Positions 38,601 through 50,168 of a DNA stretch of 64,000 nt are shown here, one piece after another. Origin of the DNA: Anarhynchus alexandrinus (lineage: Eukaryota > Chordata > Aves > Charadriiformes > Charadriidae); assembly GCA_008711295.1 (NCBI GenBank), contig VUYV01000324.1:188128-252127 (forward strand). Direction: 5' to 3'. How positions within the stretch are numbered: the stretch's first letter is position 1; the number at the start of each line of letters is the position of its first letter. The notes below the pieces were generated by a model, which saw only the letters and a list, made by a program, of their open reading frames with translations, made no database searches and was not told the DNA's origin. Both the position numbers and the translations under genes were made by a program.

Positions 38601-39284
38601 TTTCTAATGTCATTCTTAGAGAAAGAAAAAGAAATTACAACCTTAGTGCTCAAGGCTATATATGGAAATCCTCTTACATGTCTCTGTAGCGATGCTTTTT
38701 CATGATCCTGAGATTCTTGAATATGTATTTGTGGGTAGGAAAAAATGCAAACTTCAGGAAGTTATATCTTTCCAGTGTCTGACAATTAGACACAGTTGCT
38801 TGTCTGATTATAGAGTTGGTGTTGTGCTAGCCATCCAGTGGGAACAGATTTCAGAAATGTCACTTAAAAATAAATGAATACACTGAATCTGGGATTTAAG
38901 ATGCATTTATTCCCTCAGCTCTTCCTTGTTTAGGCAGTGCTGTGTGCTATGAATCCCGTAATGAGATGCTTCAATCCCTGCAGTTACTATAGGGAATGTA
39001 GGTGCCTGTCTCAGTTTCATAGATTCCGTTGCAGAGCCTAAAGGAAGGAAATTTAGGGCAGTCAGATTCCTTCTGTGTGGATCATCTTTCTGAACAGCAA
39101 TAGCTGGTCTTCAGACACTGAGTTGTATAGGTGGTTTTGTCAGGTCAGGGTCAAATCTTACTGTTAAATGATACAAGAGATTTTGTATTACTCTATTTCT
39201 GTAATATATGCTCCATACATAGAAACAGCGGTCCCATATGTTTTTTTTTACCACTGGGTCAGTGGTAAAAAACACAAAGTTTTT
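35648..39284. other. AT-rich unique DNA, no gene seen
   Basis: Contains an ATTT microsatellite at about 37,819-37,839 and a 13-bp stem inverted repeat at 39,244-39,272. Short open frames at 37.2-38.9 kb lack recognisable similarity. Confidence 0.55.
39244..39272. repeat. Perfect 13-bp inverted repeat with 3-base loop
   Basis: TTTTTTACCACTG, loop GGT, CAGTGGTAAAAAA. It lies 12 bases left of the next CR1 tail. The arms end in T and A runs. Confidence 0.95.
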
Positions 39285-39390
39285 CACAGAATCACAGAAT
39301 CACAGAAAGGTCAGGGTTGGAAGGGACCTCTGGAGATCATCTAGTCCAACACCCCTGCCAGAACAGGGTCACCTACAGCAAGTTGCACTT
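39285..39390 (-). mobile_element. CR1 3' tail, CACAGAAT subfamily
   Basis: Tandem CACAGAAT copies, then GGTCAGGGTTGGAAGGGACC, TCTGGAGATCATCTAG and an AGGGTCACCTACAGC block. This is the antisense 3' end of the CR1 subfamily also present at 59.8 kb. Homology stops at AGTTGCACTT, near 39,390. Confidence 0.92.
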
Positions 39391-40727
39391 GCTTTCAAAA
39401 CCAAGGACCACACAGTAGGCTGTTATTCTTTTCTAATGGACATAATTACTCATTACTCATATGGTTGTTGCATGGCTTATAGAAGTTTACAGAACATATT
39501 GAAAATCATCCTCTGAACCACACAGTGCAAAGCATTTTTTCCTGTTCTCTTTTTTAATTGCTAAACCGGCTTGTATAAGAACAGAATCTTTGTTTCTAAC
39601 AGTTCATCTGCTAGACAGAAGATGTTATTTTGTTGTAGAAAGTCATCAGGTTAGTCTGGCATGATTTGCCTTTGCTAAATTTGTGTTGGCTTTTTCCAAT
39701 AAACTTCTCCATTTGGTTTGTATGGTGCCTCAAGAGTTTACAATGGGAAAGCTTTACATCTCAGGCATGTAAGTGAATAGGCATAGGGCTTGGGTTTTTT
39801 TAAATGCTGTTTAAACACTTATCATTTTGCCTAAAATATGTCATAATCACCTCCATGCTATTTTAAACTGTGTCCGTTGTATCTAATTCTCTTGTCTATA
39901 TAGTCTGTTCAGCTGGATCTAGTCAGTGAGGTAGCTCTCTTTGTAATCAACTGTTGCCTCTCTAAATATATAAGCTCCATTTCCCATTTCTCATTTCCCA
40001 TTTCACCCTCAGCAGTAAATTTGCATGCACAGGCAGAGCTGCAGTTTGTTCTAGAACCCTGTCTGGTCTGGACAATCACACTGCAGAAAACTTTACACAT
40101 CCCTATTCACCTTAGCTATATGCACCACAAAACACACGAGCTGTAGCAATGACAAAGTCAATCGGCTTTTCAAAAATCTGTTCCTAATTACCATATGCAT
40201 TTTCTATTACTTTTTCCTATTATTGGGTAACCTTGCAGTCCTAAGTGTATTTATACATGCAAAATCCCAGAAGATAAAGCAATGTTTTGTTTATTTGTTG
40301 TTTCAAAAATGCAGTGGTAGAAGAGAGTACGGTCACACAAAAAGGCTCTGGAGGAGCTGTGAAGTTGTTTTTTTTTCAGAAGGCCTTCAGAAGAGTACAG
40401 GATCACTCCTCAGCAGGTTGAACTACGAGAAAAATGGAGAGGATCCACTAGAATCTGCTCATATGGCTTTTTCACACTGACTTTATTATCATAAATAATA
40501 TCAGTTGTGAAGTTAATATTATAGAAAGTTACACACAATGTATTTTAAAATGCTCTGTAGTAAAGGATAATTTTATATTAATGAATCTGAATAAAATTAT
40601 TTAATTGACTGGGAAAAAAAAAGGCAAAATGTCATTAATCTTTTGTCAGTGATGTTTTCAGCTAGTCCAAATTAAATTGCTTTTGGTGCAGCAGCTTGTT
40701 TCATCCTAGTCTGAGTGAATGACTATA
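39391..40727. other. AT-rich unique DNA; short CCATTTC tandem
   Basis: An imperfect CCATTTC tandem lies at about 39,977-40,004. No gene is recognisable. Confidence 0.6.
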
Positions 40728-41275
40728 TGTTGTGGTTTAACCCCAACCAGCAACTAGGACCACACAGACACTCCCTCACTCCCCTGGTTGGGAAGGGAGA
40801 CAGAAAACTCATGGGTTGAGATAAAGAAAATTTAATAACTAAAGCAAAAGCCACACACATAAGCAAAGCAAAACAAGGAATTCGTTCACTGCTTCCCATT
40901 GTCAGGCAGGTGTTCAGCCATCTCCAGGAAAGCAGGGCTTCATCATCCATAACGTTTACTTAGCAAGACAAGCACCATCATTTCAAACGTCTCCCCCTCC
41001 CAGCTTTATATACTGAGCATGATGTTACTTGGTATGAAATTTCCCGTTGGTCAGTTCGGGCCAGCTGTCCCGGCTGTATTCCCTCCCAACTTCTCGTGCC
41101 TTCCCAGCCTGCTTGCTGGCAGGGCCGCATGAGGAGCAGAGAAGGCCTTTATTGCTTAGCAACAACCAAAACCACCAGTGTGCTATCAACGCCATTTCTA
41201 ATCCCAAATACAAAACATAACACTATACCTCCTGCTAGTAAGGAAATTAACTCTACCCCAGCTGAAACCATGACA
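40728..41275 (-). mobile_element. Solo LTR of an avian ERVL-like retrovirus
   Basis: On the minus strand it starts TGTCATGGTTTCAGCTGGGG and ends GGGGTTAAACCACAACA, the classic termini of a widespread avian LTR. The minus-strand order is an AGTTAATTTCCTTACTAGCAG block, TTGCTAAGCAATAAAGG, GGCCCGAACTGACCAACGGG, a TATATAAAG box at 41,004-41,012, then TTATTAAATTTTC and TCTCAACCCATGAG. About 548 bp. I found no convincing 5-bp target duplication (CTATA left, TGGTT right), so one flank may have changed. No internal viral genes remain. Confidence 0.85.
41004..41012 (-). promoter_or_regulatory. LTR TATA box
   Basis: The minus strand reads CATGCTCAGTATATAAAGC. It shares its flanks with the TATA box of the solo LTR at 34.9-35.6 kb, marking the old U3 promoter. 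Confidence 0.65.
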
Positions 41276-41991
41276 TGGTTTCATGACAGCATAAATCAAT
41301 GGTACATCGATTTATTAGTTGGTCACCCAAGCTCACTAATTTTCTTGTTCAGTTCTGGTACTAGAAGTTCCACATGCCAATCAAATATTTGTCTGAAATA
41401 CTAGAGAAGGTATAGGTAGTTACAAACAAGATTGCTGTATAAAGCATTAGAGCATTCCACATTGTATTCACAAACTGCTGAAACCATAAGCATTGAGATA
41501 ATTGGACTTATTAGCTGCGGGGTCTCATTTTCTGGTGCCTTGACTTCTTTCTTGATATTGCTTCCATGTGAAAAAAAGATTTGAGCAAAACAGCAAGAAA
41601 CAGTATGAATATTGTTTCATGCACTTGTATAGGTAGTTTCCAATAGAAAGGTGAGCAGAAAATGAGTTATAGCTGTACACGCGGTAGCTGGATTTCTACA
41701 GCTGCCTTAATCTGTAGTTTAAACAAGACTGAGGAAGCCAAGCTTGTCACCACTTGTGCTCAAGCAAAGATATTTCTAGGTGGTTACAGAATATATCAAA
41801 AAACCCACGTGTGTTTAGAGATGTTTTCAAACTAAAAAATGTAATGTGTTGGATTGCCTGGCAAATTTAATTTTCTATATGGCTGATATTAACATTGGAT
41901 AGAAAATCTACACACTGGAGGAAGTAAACCAGAATAATTACCTGGAGTGGATAGATTGACAAGGTTCAGCACGAAGATGTAAAAGGGAGAT
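41276..41991. other. Unique DNA, no gene seen
   Basis: Starts with a small palindrome (GAAACCAT...ATGGTTTC, 41,264-41,282) that spans the LTR border. Nothing else is recognisable. Confidence 0.6.
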
Positions 41992-42072
41992 GGGGGGGGG
42001 GGGGGGGGGGAGGGAGAAGAGGAAGAGGGGGGGGGGGGGGGAGGGAGAAGAGGAAGAGGGGGGGGGGGGGGG
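41992..42072 (+). repeat. G-run minisatellite, 31-bp unit
   Basis: Three G runs (19, 15 and 15 bases; 41,992-42,010, 42,027-42,041 and 42,058-42,072) are separated by two identical 16-base spacers, AGGGAGAAGAGGAAGA. The period is 31 bp. The plus strand is purine-only for about 80 bases, so G-quadruplex or triplex formation is plausible. Homopolymer lengths may be inexact in an assembly. Confidence 0.92.
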
Positions 42073-44661
42073 ATTGAAAAGGAAAAAAATTTCTTGTTGC
42101 ATATAAGGAACTTAGAGATATTTTAACTTTTTTCCTTAACATAATTTTAAATCGACCTCTGTTAGTAACGGGAACTGGAAGTAGAGGACAGTAAGGGAAG
42201 TGGTGGGCTTATTAAAAGCTAATACAAGGAAGTTTGAAAACCAGCATACTAAAAATGAACTAATCATTCCATCAGAGAGAAAAAAAAAATTAGCTGAGCA
42301 AATAAACTTCTAAAGTGTTTATTTGTTCTATTTCTAAATCAATTTTTAAATTCATATTTTAACACTAACAAGCTGAGCATTTGTTTTAGTATATATCAGA
42401 AGCCTTTCTAATAAACTAATAATCAAGCACACTTTTTTTTTTTAAATGCAAGACTGTTTTCAGGAAAGAGACACTCAAAGTTTGACTTTGTTTTGCTTGA
42501 TTGTACTCTACTTGAAGAATTGATTTTGTTAAACATTTTTAATGGTCATTAAACTTTCTATTGGACTAGCCAATGTAGGAGCAAAACCTGAGACTTCACT
42601 AATTTTGTGGATTTTGTACATTTCTTTAGTTCCTTAAAGAACAAACCAAAAACCAGCCTTCCACATAACTCCTTGGTGCAAACTCTGTCTCACAGCACAG
42701 AGATTTAAGATTTCTGTTGGTGGCGGGAGGAAGGTAATTCATGAACCTTTTAAATCAGTCTTTCATGTTACTGTTGAGAGTTTTATGTGTAGATTTTCAT
42801 GACTCTTTGGATATTATATGGTTATAAATTTAAAGAGCAAAATATGTTTATATTCAAGGTTCCAGACTAGATGAAGAAAAAAAAAAATTAAGTTTATTGT
42901 GAAATTATTTTTTCCAAGCAAGTCAACTGTATCGTTTTTTTAAAAAAAAAACCACAAAAGAATACCACGTTTGTCATCCCGATTTGAAGAATTTTGAAAT
43001 GTCTGTTTGTATGTGTAATATTTCTGTTATTGAGGGATTAGAGTTTTGCTATTTCTGCTACACCTCTTATGCAAAGCCAATGGAAACCATTTCTTTTTAG
43101 CATTTTTTTTTCATTTCACTGTACTTAAACTTGAACTTGACCGCAAAAAAAAAAAAGTCAATGCAATTTACCTTCTTGTGCTTGCCTTGTTTGGTGAGAA
43201 ACAGGTAAGTACTACTAAGTCATTATTTTACAGCAATAAGACTATATAAAATATGTACCTTTGTGTTAATGAAAAGTTTTAGATTACATCTTTCATAGTG
43301 TCTTTCTATGACAATATAACTATGTATCTTTTTTTTCATTGATGTGAAATATTTCTTGAAACTAGCATCTTGTTTTCAAATGTCTCCTTTCCAAAGAAGC
43401 CTTCAGTTGCCTTCACAAAAAAGTTGCTAGGTATTTTGGGTTTCTACTTTCCTGTCAATCACAACAATGTTGATAAATACGTTACCTACTGCCTAGTCCC
43501 TATGATGGAAAATAACATAGGTGCTAGCATTTCTATAAAACAGTTACTTCACAGCAGTTTCAACTTTAGGGTAAGCAATTAACAAAATATAAAGAAACTT
43601 CACTGATAACACAGTTACAGTCCAGTCACAAAAGTGCTATAAAAGAGAGTGAAACGCTCTCTTAATTGAATGCTCTGAGTTCTGACTTTAGAGGGCCTGT
43701 GAGACTGACTGTTCCTGGTGGCCACCTGGTTTGAAAATCCCGTTCTATGTAGGGATCATTTTGACAGCAGCCAAGCATGAAGATGAAAAATTAGCAGCTG
43801 CTGATTTAGTTTTATCATCTTCCAGGGGAGGATCCAAGGCTCCCTAAGCATGTTCAGTAAGTTATGACACCTTAATAGCTTTAAGTTGTGAAGTCCAGAA
43901 GGAGGTTATCAATGACCAGACTGTAGTCTTACTCTGAATTTATCAGGGCTTATTATTTTAATGAGTCTAATAAAATGTTTTAGAGGAACATGTAAATTCC
44001 AGCCAGCTTTTCAGTGAAGAGATCAACCTGTGCAGCACTTGAACTTAAGATGAGAAAGGAATTTAGTGCAATTTAGTCTGTTGAAATTCAATGTATAATG
44101 TTCCAGAACAGCAAGTGAAAAAATGAAATGCTTTCTTTTCAAATGTGGAAACTTTTGAATTGTTTGAAAATGCTGTACTGTGCCTCCATGAATCACTCAC
44201 ACGGGCTTGGAGTGAAGGTCTTTAAACAGGATGCTTCAATGGAGAATAAATTTAAATACTAATCTTGGATTATTGCATAGAACACAGGACTGAGCATTGT
44301 AAAGGAGACCAGCTCTGCTTTTTTTTCTGCCAGTGGTTTCTTACAGCATCTGCTATTTTTTATCAGCATACCTTTTTTAAAGCAAGCTACAAAGTGATGA
44401 TGTAGAATTCACTTTTATTAGCTCGTGCTTTATTTTTTATTATGATATATATTATGTAGGAGTTACACATCAATATTATTTTTACATATTTTATGTTTCT
44501 AGCCACTTAAAAAATTCAAAAGGACTGTAAAAGTGGGTGACACCTAGGTGTGGAGTCGAGCTAGCAAAGAAAAGGTCATTCAGCTCAGAACAAAAAGAAG
44601 TCTAGAACAACTTAAAAAAATATATTTCTTCACTTCTATCCATAATTTCATGCTATGAAGG
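42073..44661. other. AT-rich unique DNA, no gene seen
   Basis: No supportable gene. A CAG/GTAAGT donor-like site at 43,204 follows a pyrimidine-AG acceptor-like site at 43,100. The intervening sequence is largely T and A runs and is not a credible exon. Confidence 0.55.
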
Positions 44662-45408
44662 TGTAGCGGGTAAGAGGGTGTACTGGGTGCAGGTGCCCAG
44701 GTGCTGGCTGCAGCAGGTCTGCATGGCGGCCTCTGTGAGGAGAAGCCGGGACTGCCCCATGCCGGACACAGCCGGTTCCAGCCGGCTCTGACCGACCCAC
44801 CGCAGGGCATGGCTGGGCCCAGCAGCCATGGTGGGGTCACCTCAGGGTAAATGTATTTAAGAAAAGGCAAAATGCTGCTTGGCGGAGAGGAGTGAGGAAA
44901 AAAAAAGTGATAACTCAGCAAACACCTGAGTCAGAGCAGAAGGAGGAGGAGGAAGTGCTCCAGGACCAGAGCAGAGATTCCCCTGCAACCCCTGGAGGAG
45001 ACCACGGTGGTGGAGGGAAAAGTGTGAGGAGGAGGGCGCAGCAGAGAGGAGCTGTTGTGGACTGACTGCAGACCCTGTTTGAGGGGGTGGTAGAGGAGTC
45101 TGGAGTGAAGGAGTGAACTTAAGCCTAGGAAAAGGGGGACGAAAGATGATGTTCTAATGGGATTTTTCAGTTTGTTTCCCACTGCCCAAACTAGTAATTA
45201 CATTTTTATTTTAATTAGCAGTAGATTTTCCCCAAGTCGAGTTTTGTTGCCCACAACAGCAATTGCTCAGTGATCTCCCTGTCTTTATTTCAACCCACAA
45301 ATTCTTTTGTTCCTGTTCTATTTTCTCCCGATCCCGTCCCACTGAAGGAGTGGAGAGAATGAGCGGCTAGGTGGCAATTTGGCTATTAGTCAAGGCTAAC
45401 CCACCAGA
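44662..45408 (+). mobile_element. Solo LTR of an avian endogenous retrovirus
   Basis: Begins TGTAGCGGGT. The order is CATGGCGGCCTCTGTGAGGAG, CCGGTTCCAGCCGGCTC, a TATTTAA box at 44,854-44,860, then GTGCTCCAGGACCAGAGCAG, ATTCCCCTGCA, TGGAGGAGACCACGGTGG, a TTTTAATTAG-rich polyadenylation region, CCCCAAGTCGAGT, GTGATCTCCCTGTC, and terminal GGCTAACCCACCAGA. I recognise this as a common avian LTR type with CpG-rich U3 and R. Flanking GAAGG (left) and GCAGG (right) form a possible 5-bp target duplication with one change. No viral genes are attached. Overlapping minus-strand frames at 44,580-45,182 are by-products. Confidence 0.82.
44854..44860 (+). promoter_or_regulatory. LTR TATA-like box
   Basis: TATTTAA within ATGTATTTAAGAAAAGG, about 190 bases into the LTR, where the core promoter of this LTR type is expected. 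Confidence 0.55.
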
Positions 45409-45840
45409 GCAGGCCTAGAAGAAGGATGCATTCCTAAACCTGCAACATAACAAACAGTGTTATTAGTTTGACAGTATTCAAATATTCAAATGATGACTCA
45501 TAGTAAGACAAGTTAATATGTCGTGTGTGTGTGTGCGCGCGCAAGAAAAGGCAAAAGGCTGTATTAATTTCTAATGCTTCCTCAGGCACTCCTGGTAGTA
45601 TTTAATCACTGACCAGACCATGAGAGGATGAAAATTTAGCTTCATCCAGACCAAGTCTTTCATGCTTAGGAACATAAATTTCATTGTCAATGTAAATATG
45701 TTAGCACAGTATCTGGATGTTTATTACCATTCTATCACACTACCTACATACTGCTTACGTTTGTAATAGTATTCTTTCAATGCTGACAAAATATATTAAA
45801 AATCTATTTATTTTTTTTTTAATATGCAAAATGTAAACAC
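45409..45840. other. Unique DNA with an alternating purine-pyrimidine tract
   Basis: CGTGTGTGTGTGTGCGCGCGC at 45,522-45,542 alternates strictly and can favour Z-DNA. Nothing else is recognised. Confidence 0.7.
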
Positions 45841-46081
45841 TAGATGTTAGGCTAGGTATAAGGAAGAAATTCTTTACTGTGAGGGTGGTGAAACACTGGA
45901 ACTGGTACCCCAGAGAGGTGGTAGATGTCCCATCCCTGGATACGTTCAAGGTCAAATTGGATGGAGCTTGACCGGTCTGATGTAGTTGAAGATGTCCCTG
46001 CTCATTGCAGGGGGATTGGACTAGATGACGTTTGCAGGTCCCTTCCAACTGAAATTATTGCATGAGTCTATCATTCTATGA
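45841..46081 (+). mobile_element. CR1 LINE, 3' end only
   Basis: 5'-truncated plus-strand CR1. The frame from about 45,852 gives [17 protein letters not shown] text, then [16 protein letters not shown] and a stop. The 3' untranslated tail (GATGTCCCTGCTCATTGCAG, TTGGACTAGATGACG, GGTCCCTTCCAACTG) and a mutated terminal TCTATCATTCTATGA follow. It closely matches the tail of the CR1 at 54.5-54.77 kb (both have GGTATAAGGAAGAAATTC and GTAGTTGAAGATGTCCCTGC), so they are the same subfamily. Confidence 0.93.
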
Positions 46082-49000
46082 ACACTAGAAATGGAAATAA
46101 ACCATGCAGTCACTTATCATCGCTCCTTGGAATTTGAAATCTACTACAAAAAGACAGTGTTTGTGTGTGACAAGACTGACCTAAGCTTAATAATGGTATC
46201 ACTGCATGGCACAACGGCTTTAACCAAATTCTTGGCTGCCAATAGGATTCATTTATTACCACCGTAAAGCCAAAATCTCATTTAGTCATTGTGGCTTAGG
46301 CTCTTACAGACCCTGTTTCTCAACAAAATCAGTCTTTCATGCATGTGCAAACTCCTTTAGTCTCCCGATAAAGGTTAGATTCAGCTACCTTAGAGTAAGC
46401 ATCTACAAGTTTAGATGCACTAGGATACCAAAATGGCTCATGGTCAGTATTTCCTAAAGGGCCAAGTCTTTCATGTGTCTTGTGGCATATCCAGTAGTCC
46501 ATGTATGTACATCTAAGATATCCAGGGGAGAGTATGACAGAGAGTTTATTTCTCAATGTACTATAATAAAACCCAGTAGAATAAGCATACGTTTCTTAAC
46601 CATTCTTTATTTTCTGACTTGTTAAACAATAGAGCTTCAAAGTAAAAGAAAGTGAGTTCTAAAACCTTCCATAATCGTATGGAAACAATTAATAGCTCCA
46701 TCCTGTTTAGCATTTGCAAGTTATACATGTGTACTGCAATCAATGTAAAGATAAGCTGCAGATTTTTGGTAGTATTGCATCTCAGAAAACAGGGCACAAT
46801 TTGAGCTCTCAAATTACTTTTAAAATAAAGTTGGGTATGGACATATTTTTGCAGATGACAGTAAGAAAATAAGTTATTTGGGAGTTTCACACAAAAATTC
46901 CAGTTCTTGGTGCACTAAAAGTCCTTGGCATGCAAGCTACCATTTCTTTTAGTCAAGGTTGTTAATACTTTTTAATTGAATTATTTCACTTGCTAGTTTA
47001 AATGAGCATTTGCTGCTTCTAGTCTGCTGCATAAAATGACAAATAAAAGCTTAAAACAAATGTTTATGAAAACACTTGAAACTATTCCCAATCTTTAGGC
47101 TCCCAGCCCTAGGCTTTCAAATATGATAGATTCAAATGGAACCAAATTACTATTGAAATAAACATGGTTTACAACATAGGGAAAAAAATGTATAAAAGTA
47201 ATAATCTCAATTCTCCGGTATAGTGTTATGGCTTTGGGAATGCTCTTCCACAAACAAACAAACAAACAAACAGATAAAAGTATCTAAATTCCATCTTCCC
47301 ATGCTGAATTGTCACTACAATAATACCAGATCTGCACTTGCTAAACAAGCCAGCAATTCACTGACCTTAAAGTTCAAATGGAAATTCTGAAGTGTTTGGT
47401 AAAACACATTTGTAGCATCCAATCCTCCTTGCAGTGACCCGTTGCAATGTTCCTTCAGTCCTATGCAGCATACATGAAAAGCCAAAACTAGATGTGCTCT
47501 AACTTATTTCAAAAGATTTGATGCTGAATGTAGAGCAGATTATTTTTTTTCCCAACATGATGTGTTATTTGAAATGAAAGCTATTTTTTCTGCCATCTGT
47601 GTAATTGCGTACTGCATACTACAGGTGTTTAGCCTGGATAGTATGTGCAAAGAATGATATTGAAAAATAAATTAAAAACATACTAGAAATTAAAGGATTT
47701 TAAATAAGAAACAGAGCTGTGTTTCTGCAGCATAGGCAAAAAAATACTTTTAGCATACACCAAAAAAGAGCAAATAGAAGTAAACCAATGTTGCAGTTCA
47801 ATTGGTCACCGGCAGGCTTTATTAAGCAGAGGAATGGTGGATGTATTTCAGATGACACTAACTAGGTTGTGCTCTGACCTGAAATGTACAGTGCTTGAAA
47901 TTTCATGGCTCTGTCCCAAACTATTAGTAATGGCAGCTTGTATGCAACAAACTCAGCATGTAGCAAATGATAGATAAGCTAAAATCTGGGCACCTGTCCA
48001 TAACTGAATTGTAAATACAATCCTCCGTCTGCCTTCGGGAAAGAAGCGTCTGTCTTACACTTTTTAGCATACAATTAAGAGATGTCTTTTAATTAATTGC
48101 ATTCCATCTCTTTGGTGATAAATTGATACTATAATTAAAGAATTGATAATGTAGTCTGAATAAATATTAAATATGTTTACTGTGAATATAGTTTATTTTG
48201 GAATGTTTGAAAATGCAGTCAATGCCATTCACAATTCACATTGATTTGAATATTCTACTTCAGAAAAATACTTTGAAGTTTTTATTTGAGTTAGATTTCT
48301 TGCAATATTTAACTTAATAGTTGAACTAATAACAGGTAAATTGAAGGTCATATCCTTAACTTTTCTTCAGTTGAGTTTAGTTCATTCTTAGGTTTGCTTC
48401 ATGAGGGTTTGGTGCTTGTTTTTTGTTTGGTGGTTTGGTTTTTTTTTTCTACTGAGAGAAAAGAATCTGCCTCTGAATTTGCAAATAGCAATCTTTGCCT
48501 TCAATTTGCATGTTAAAAATAGGATTTTCTCACTGTATCAAATTTGGCTTTTATATTCTTTTCCTTATTTTTGGCTTCCTCTGCTGATTGCATAATGTTA
48601 ACGCTGGATGCATGAGGGGGAAACAGAAAAAAAAAAAAAAAGACAGGAAAGGTCTGTTCCAGCTTAGACAATTTTTCTTTCATGATGGCAATATAGTGAA
48701 TTTATGTAGAATTTAAGAGATCCCACATTTGCTCTTATACCTTTTTCCAATTTCACAATGTTGTGCAAAAGACATTGCTAAGGTAGTACTAGCATTTTCT
48801 TCATTGGTTAGAGTTTGTCATGATCAAGTTTTTCATCTGCATATAGCATATGCCAGCAGTCTGATAACTTTGAAATTCAGACTATTGTTACACCTTTGTC
48901 TATTTGCAGAGTCTAAATTTAATTCAGTTACAGTAAAGCTGAAACATTCTCTTCCTTTCCTGAAAAAAAATAGATGCAGATCGGATTCAGACAAGATTCA

Positions 49001-49829
49001 CCAAATCTGTACTTGTTTGAGGGGGACTTTTTATATCAGTAACAGTTCTGGCATGAAAATTAATTCCACTGTAACAAAGATTTTCAACAACAACCCTCAT
49101 GCTGAATGTAAAACCACATTCTTCACTTCTAATGAAATTCTCCAATATTTTATCCCAGTGATAGCTGTAACATTTAAATGGGATGATATGTACAAATGAC
49201 ATACTGTTCAAAGTGCAAGCACCATAATGTAACTTTTGAGAATAAGGAAGGAATGATAGAAATCAGTAGCAACAGAGCTAAACCAAAGCTTATACTCTTG
49301 ACAATCCCAGCTGAAACCATTCTATGCATATTCCAAGTTTCTACTGATACGCAGTAAGAATGTATTAATTTTTAAGATCTCTAAAATACCATTGACAGGA
49401 AAAAAAAAAATCTCTTGTATTCAGTGAGGTGAGAAATCTTGATATTATGAGTTCCTGCAGAGCTGTGGAACAACCAAGGACTCTTACATCAGTCAAGAAG
49501 GCATTTTCAGCTAGAGAGAGCTCCATTTTAAAGCAGTGAAGATGAGACAAGCTTCATCTGTTGAAGAAAAGGAACCAATTATTCCACTTGACTGCAAAAG
49601 AAATTACACATTAAAGACAAAGATAATTCTACAGCTACAGTACATAGGCTTGGTATAACAGCAAGGCAGATAAATATATTTGGTTCATGTGAAGCAAAAA
49701 AAAAACAATTGAAGGGAATAGTGTGGGGTGTGAGTAATTGCTGTAAAAACAGGAAAAAATCCTACGTTAGAGAAGGTGATACAATTGTAAACTGGAGTCA
49801 TTAAGCCATATTGGGTAAATATGATACCG
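46082..49829. other. AT-rich unique DNA with a CAAA microsatellite
   Basis: (CAAA)n lies at 47,250-47,272 and an A run at about 48,626-48,641. Open frames of 109 codons (46,561-46,890, minus) and 156 codons (48,729-49,199, plus, no ATG near the beginning) match nothing I recognise and look incidental. Confidence 0.5.
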
Positions 49830-50168
49830 AGGAAAACTCACTGAGGAGACCAGCTCCAGTGCAGGTAAGGCCGCACTGGGGAAGGGGATTGCGGTGGATA
49901 AGGCCGGCAAAGGGCTCTTTTGGAGGCTTTCGAAGCCAGAAAAAGCAGCTAGCTCGTGCCGGAACCGGCAGCTCGGGGGCGGGCTGCTGACTGGGCAGGG
50001 GTGGAGACAGCGCTACATGCGGTAGTTCTAAATGGGCTGTCCTGGAGCACCCAGCACGCCGGCAGCCAGTGGGCGTCACCCAGGGCGTCACCGCGGCAAG
50101 AGCGGGTGTACAGGGCGCAGCACTTTGCACAGTAAGTCGCTGAAAACCTCTCAACCCAGCCAGGAAGC
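49830..50168 (+). promoter_or_regulatory. CR1 5' untranslated/promoter region
   Basis: GC- and CpG-rich sequence, sharply different from the AT-rich flank, precedes ORF1 (GCTCGTGCCGGAACCGGCAG, CACGCCGGCAGCC, CACCGCGGCAAGAGCGGG). CR1 elements carry an internal promoter in this position. The exact left border is uncertain and could be anywhere from about 49,800 to 49,860. Confidence 0.65.

Noticed and set aside
43101..43204. Candidate exon between a pyrimidine-AG and a CAG/GTAAGT site
   Set aside because: The interior is largely T10 and A12 runs with no plausible coding content.
44580..45182. Overlapping minus-strand frames of 113 and 83 codons
   Set aside because: They are the complement of the solo LTR's GC-rich U3/R sequence, not genes.
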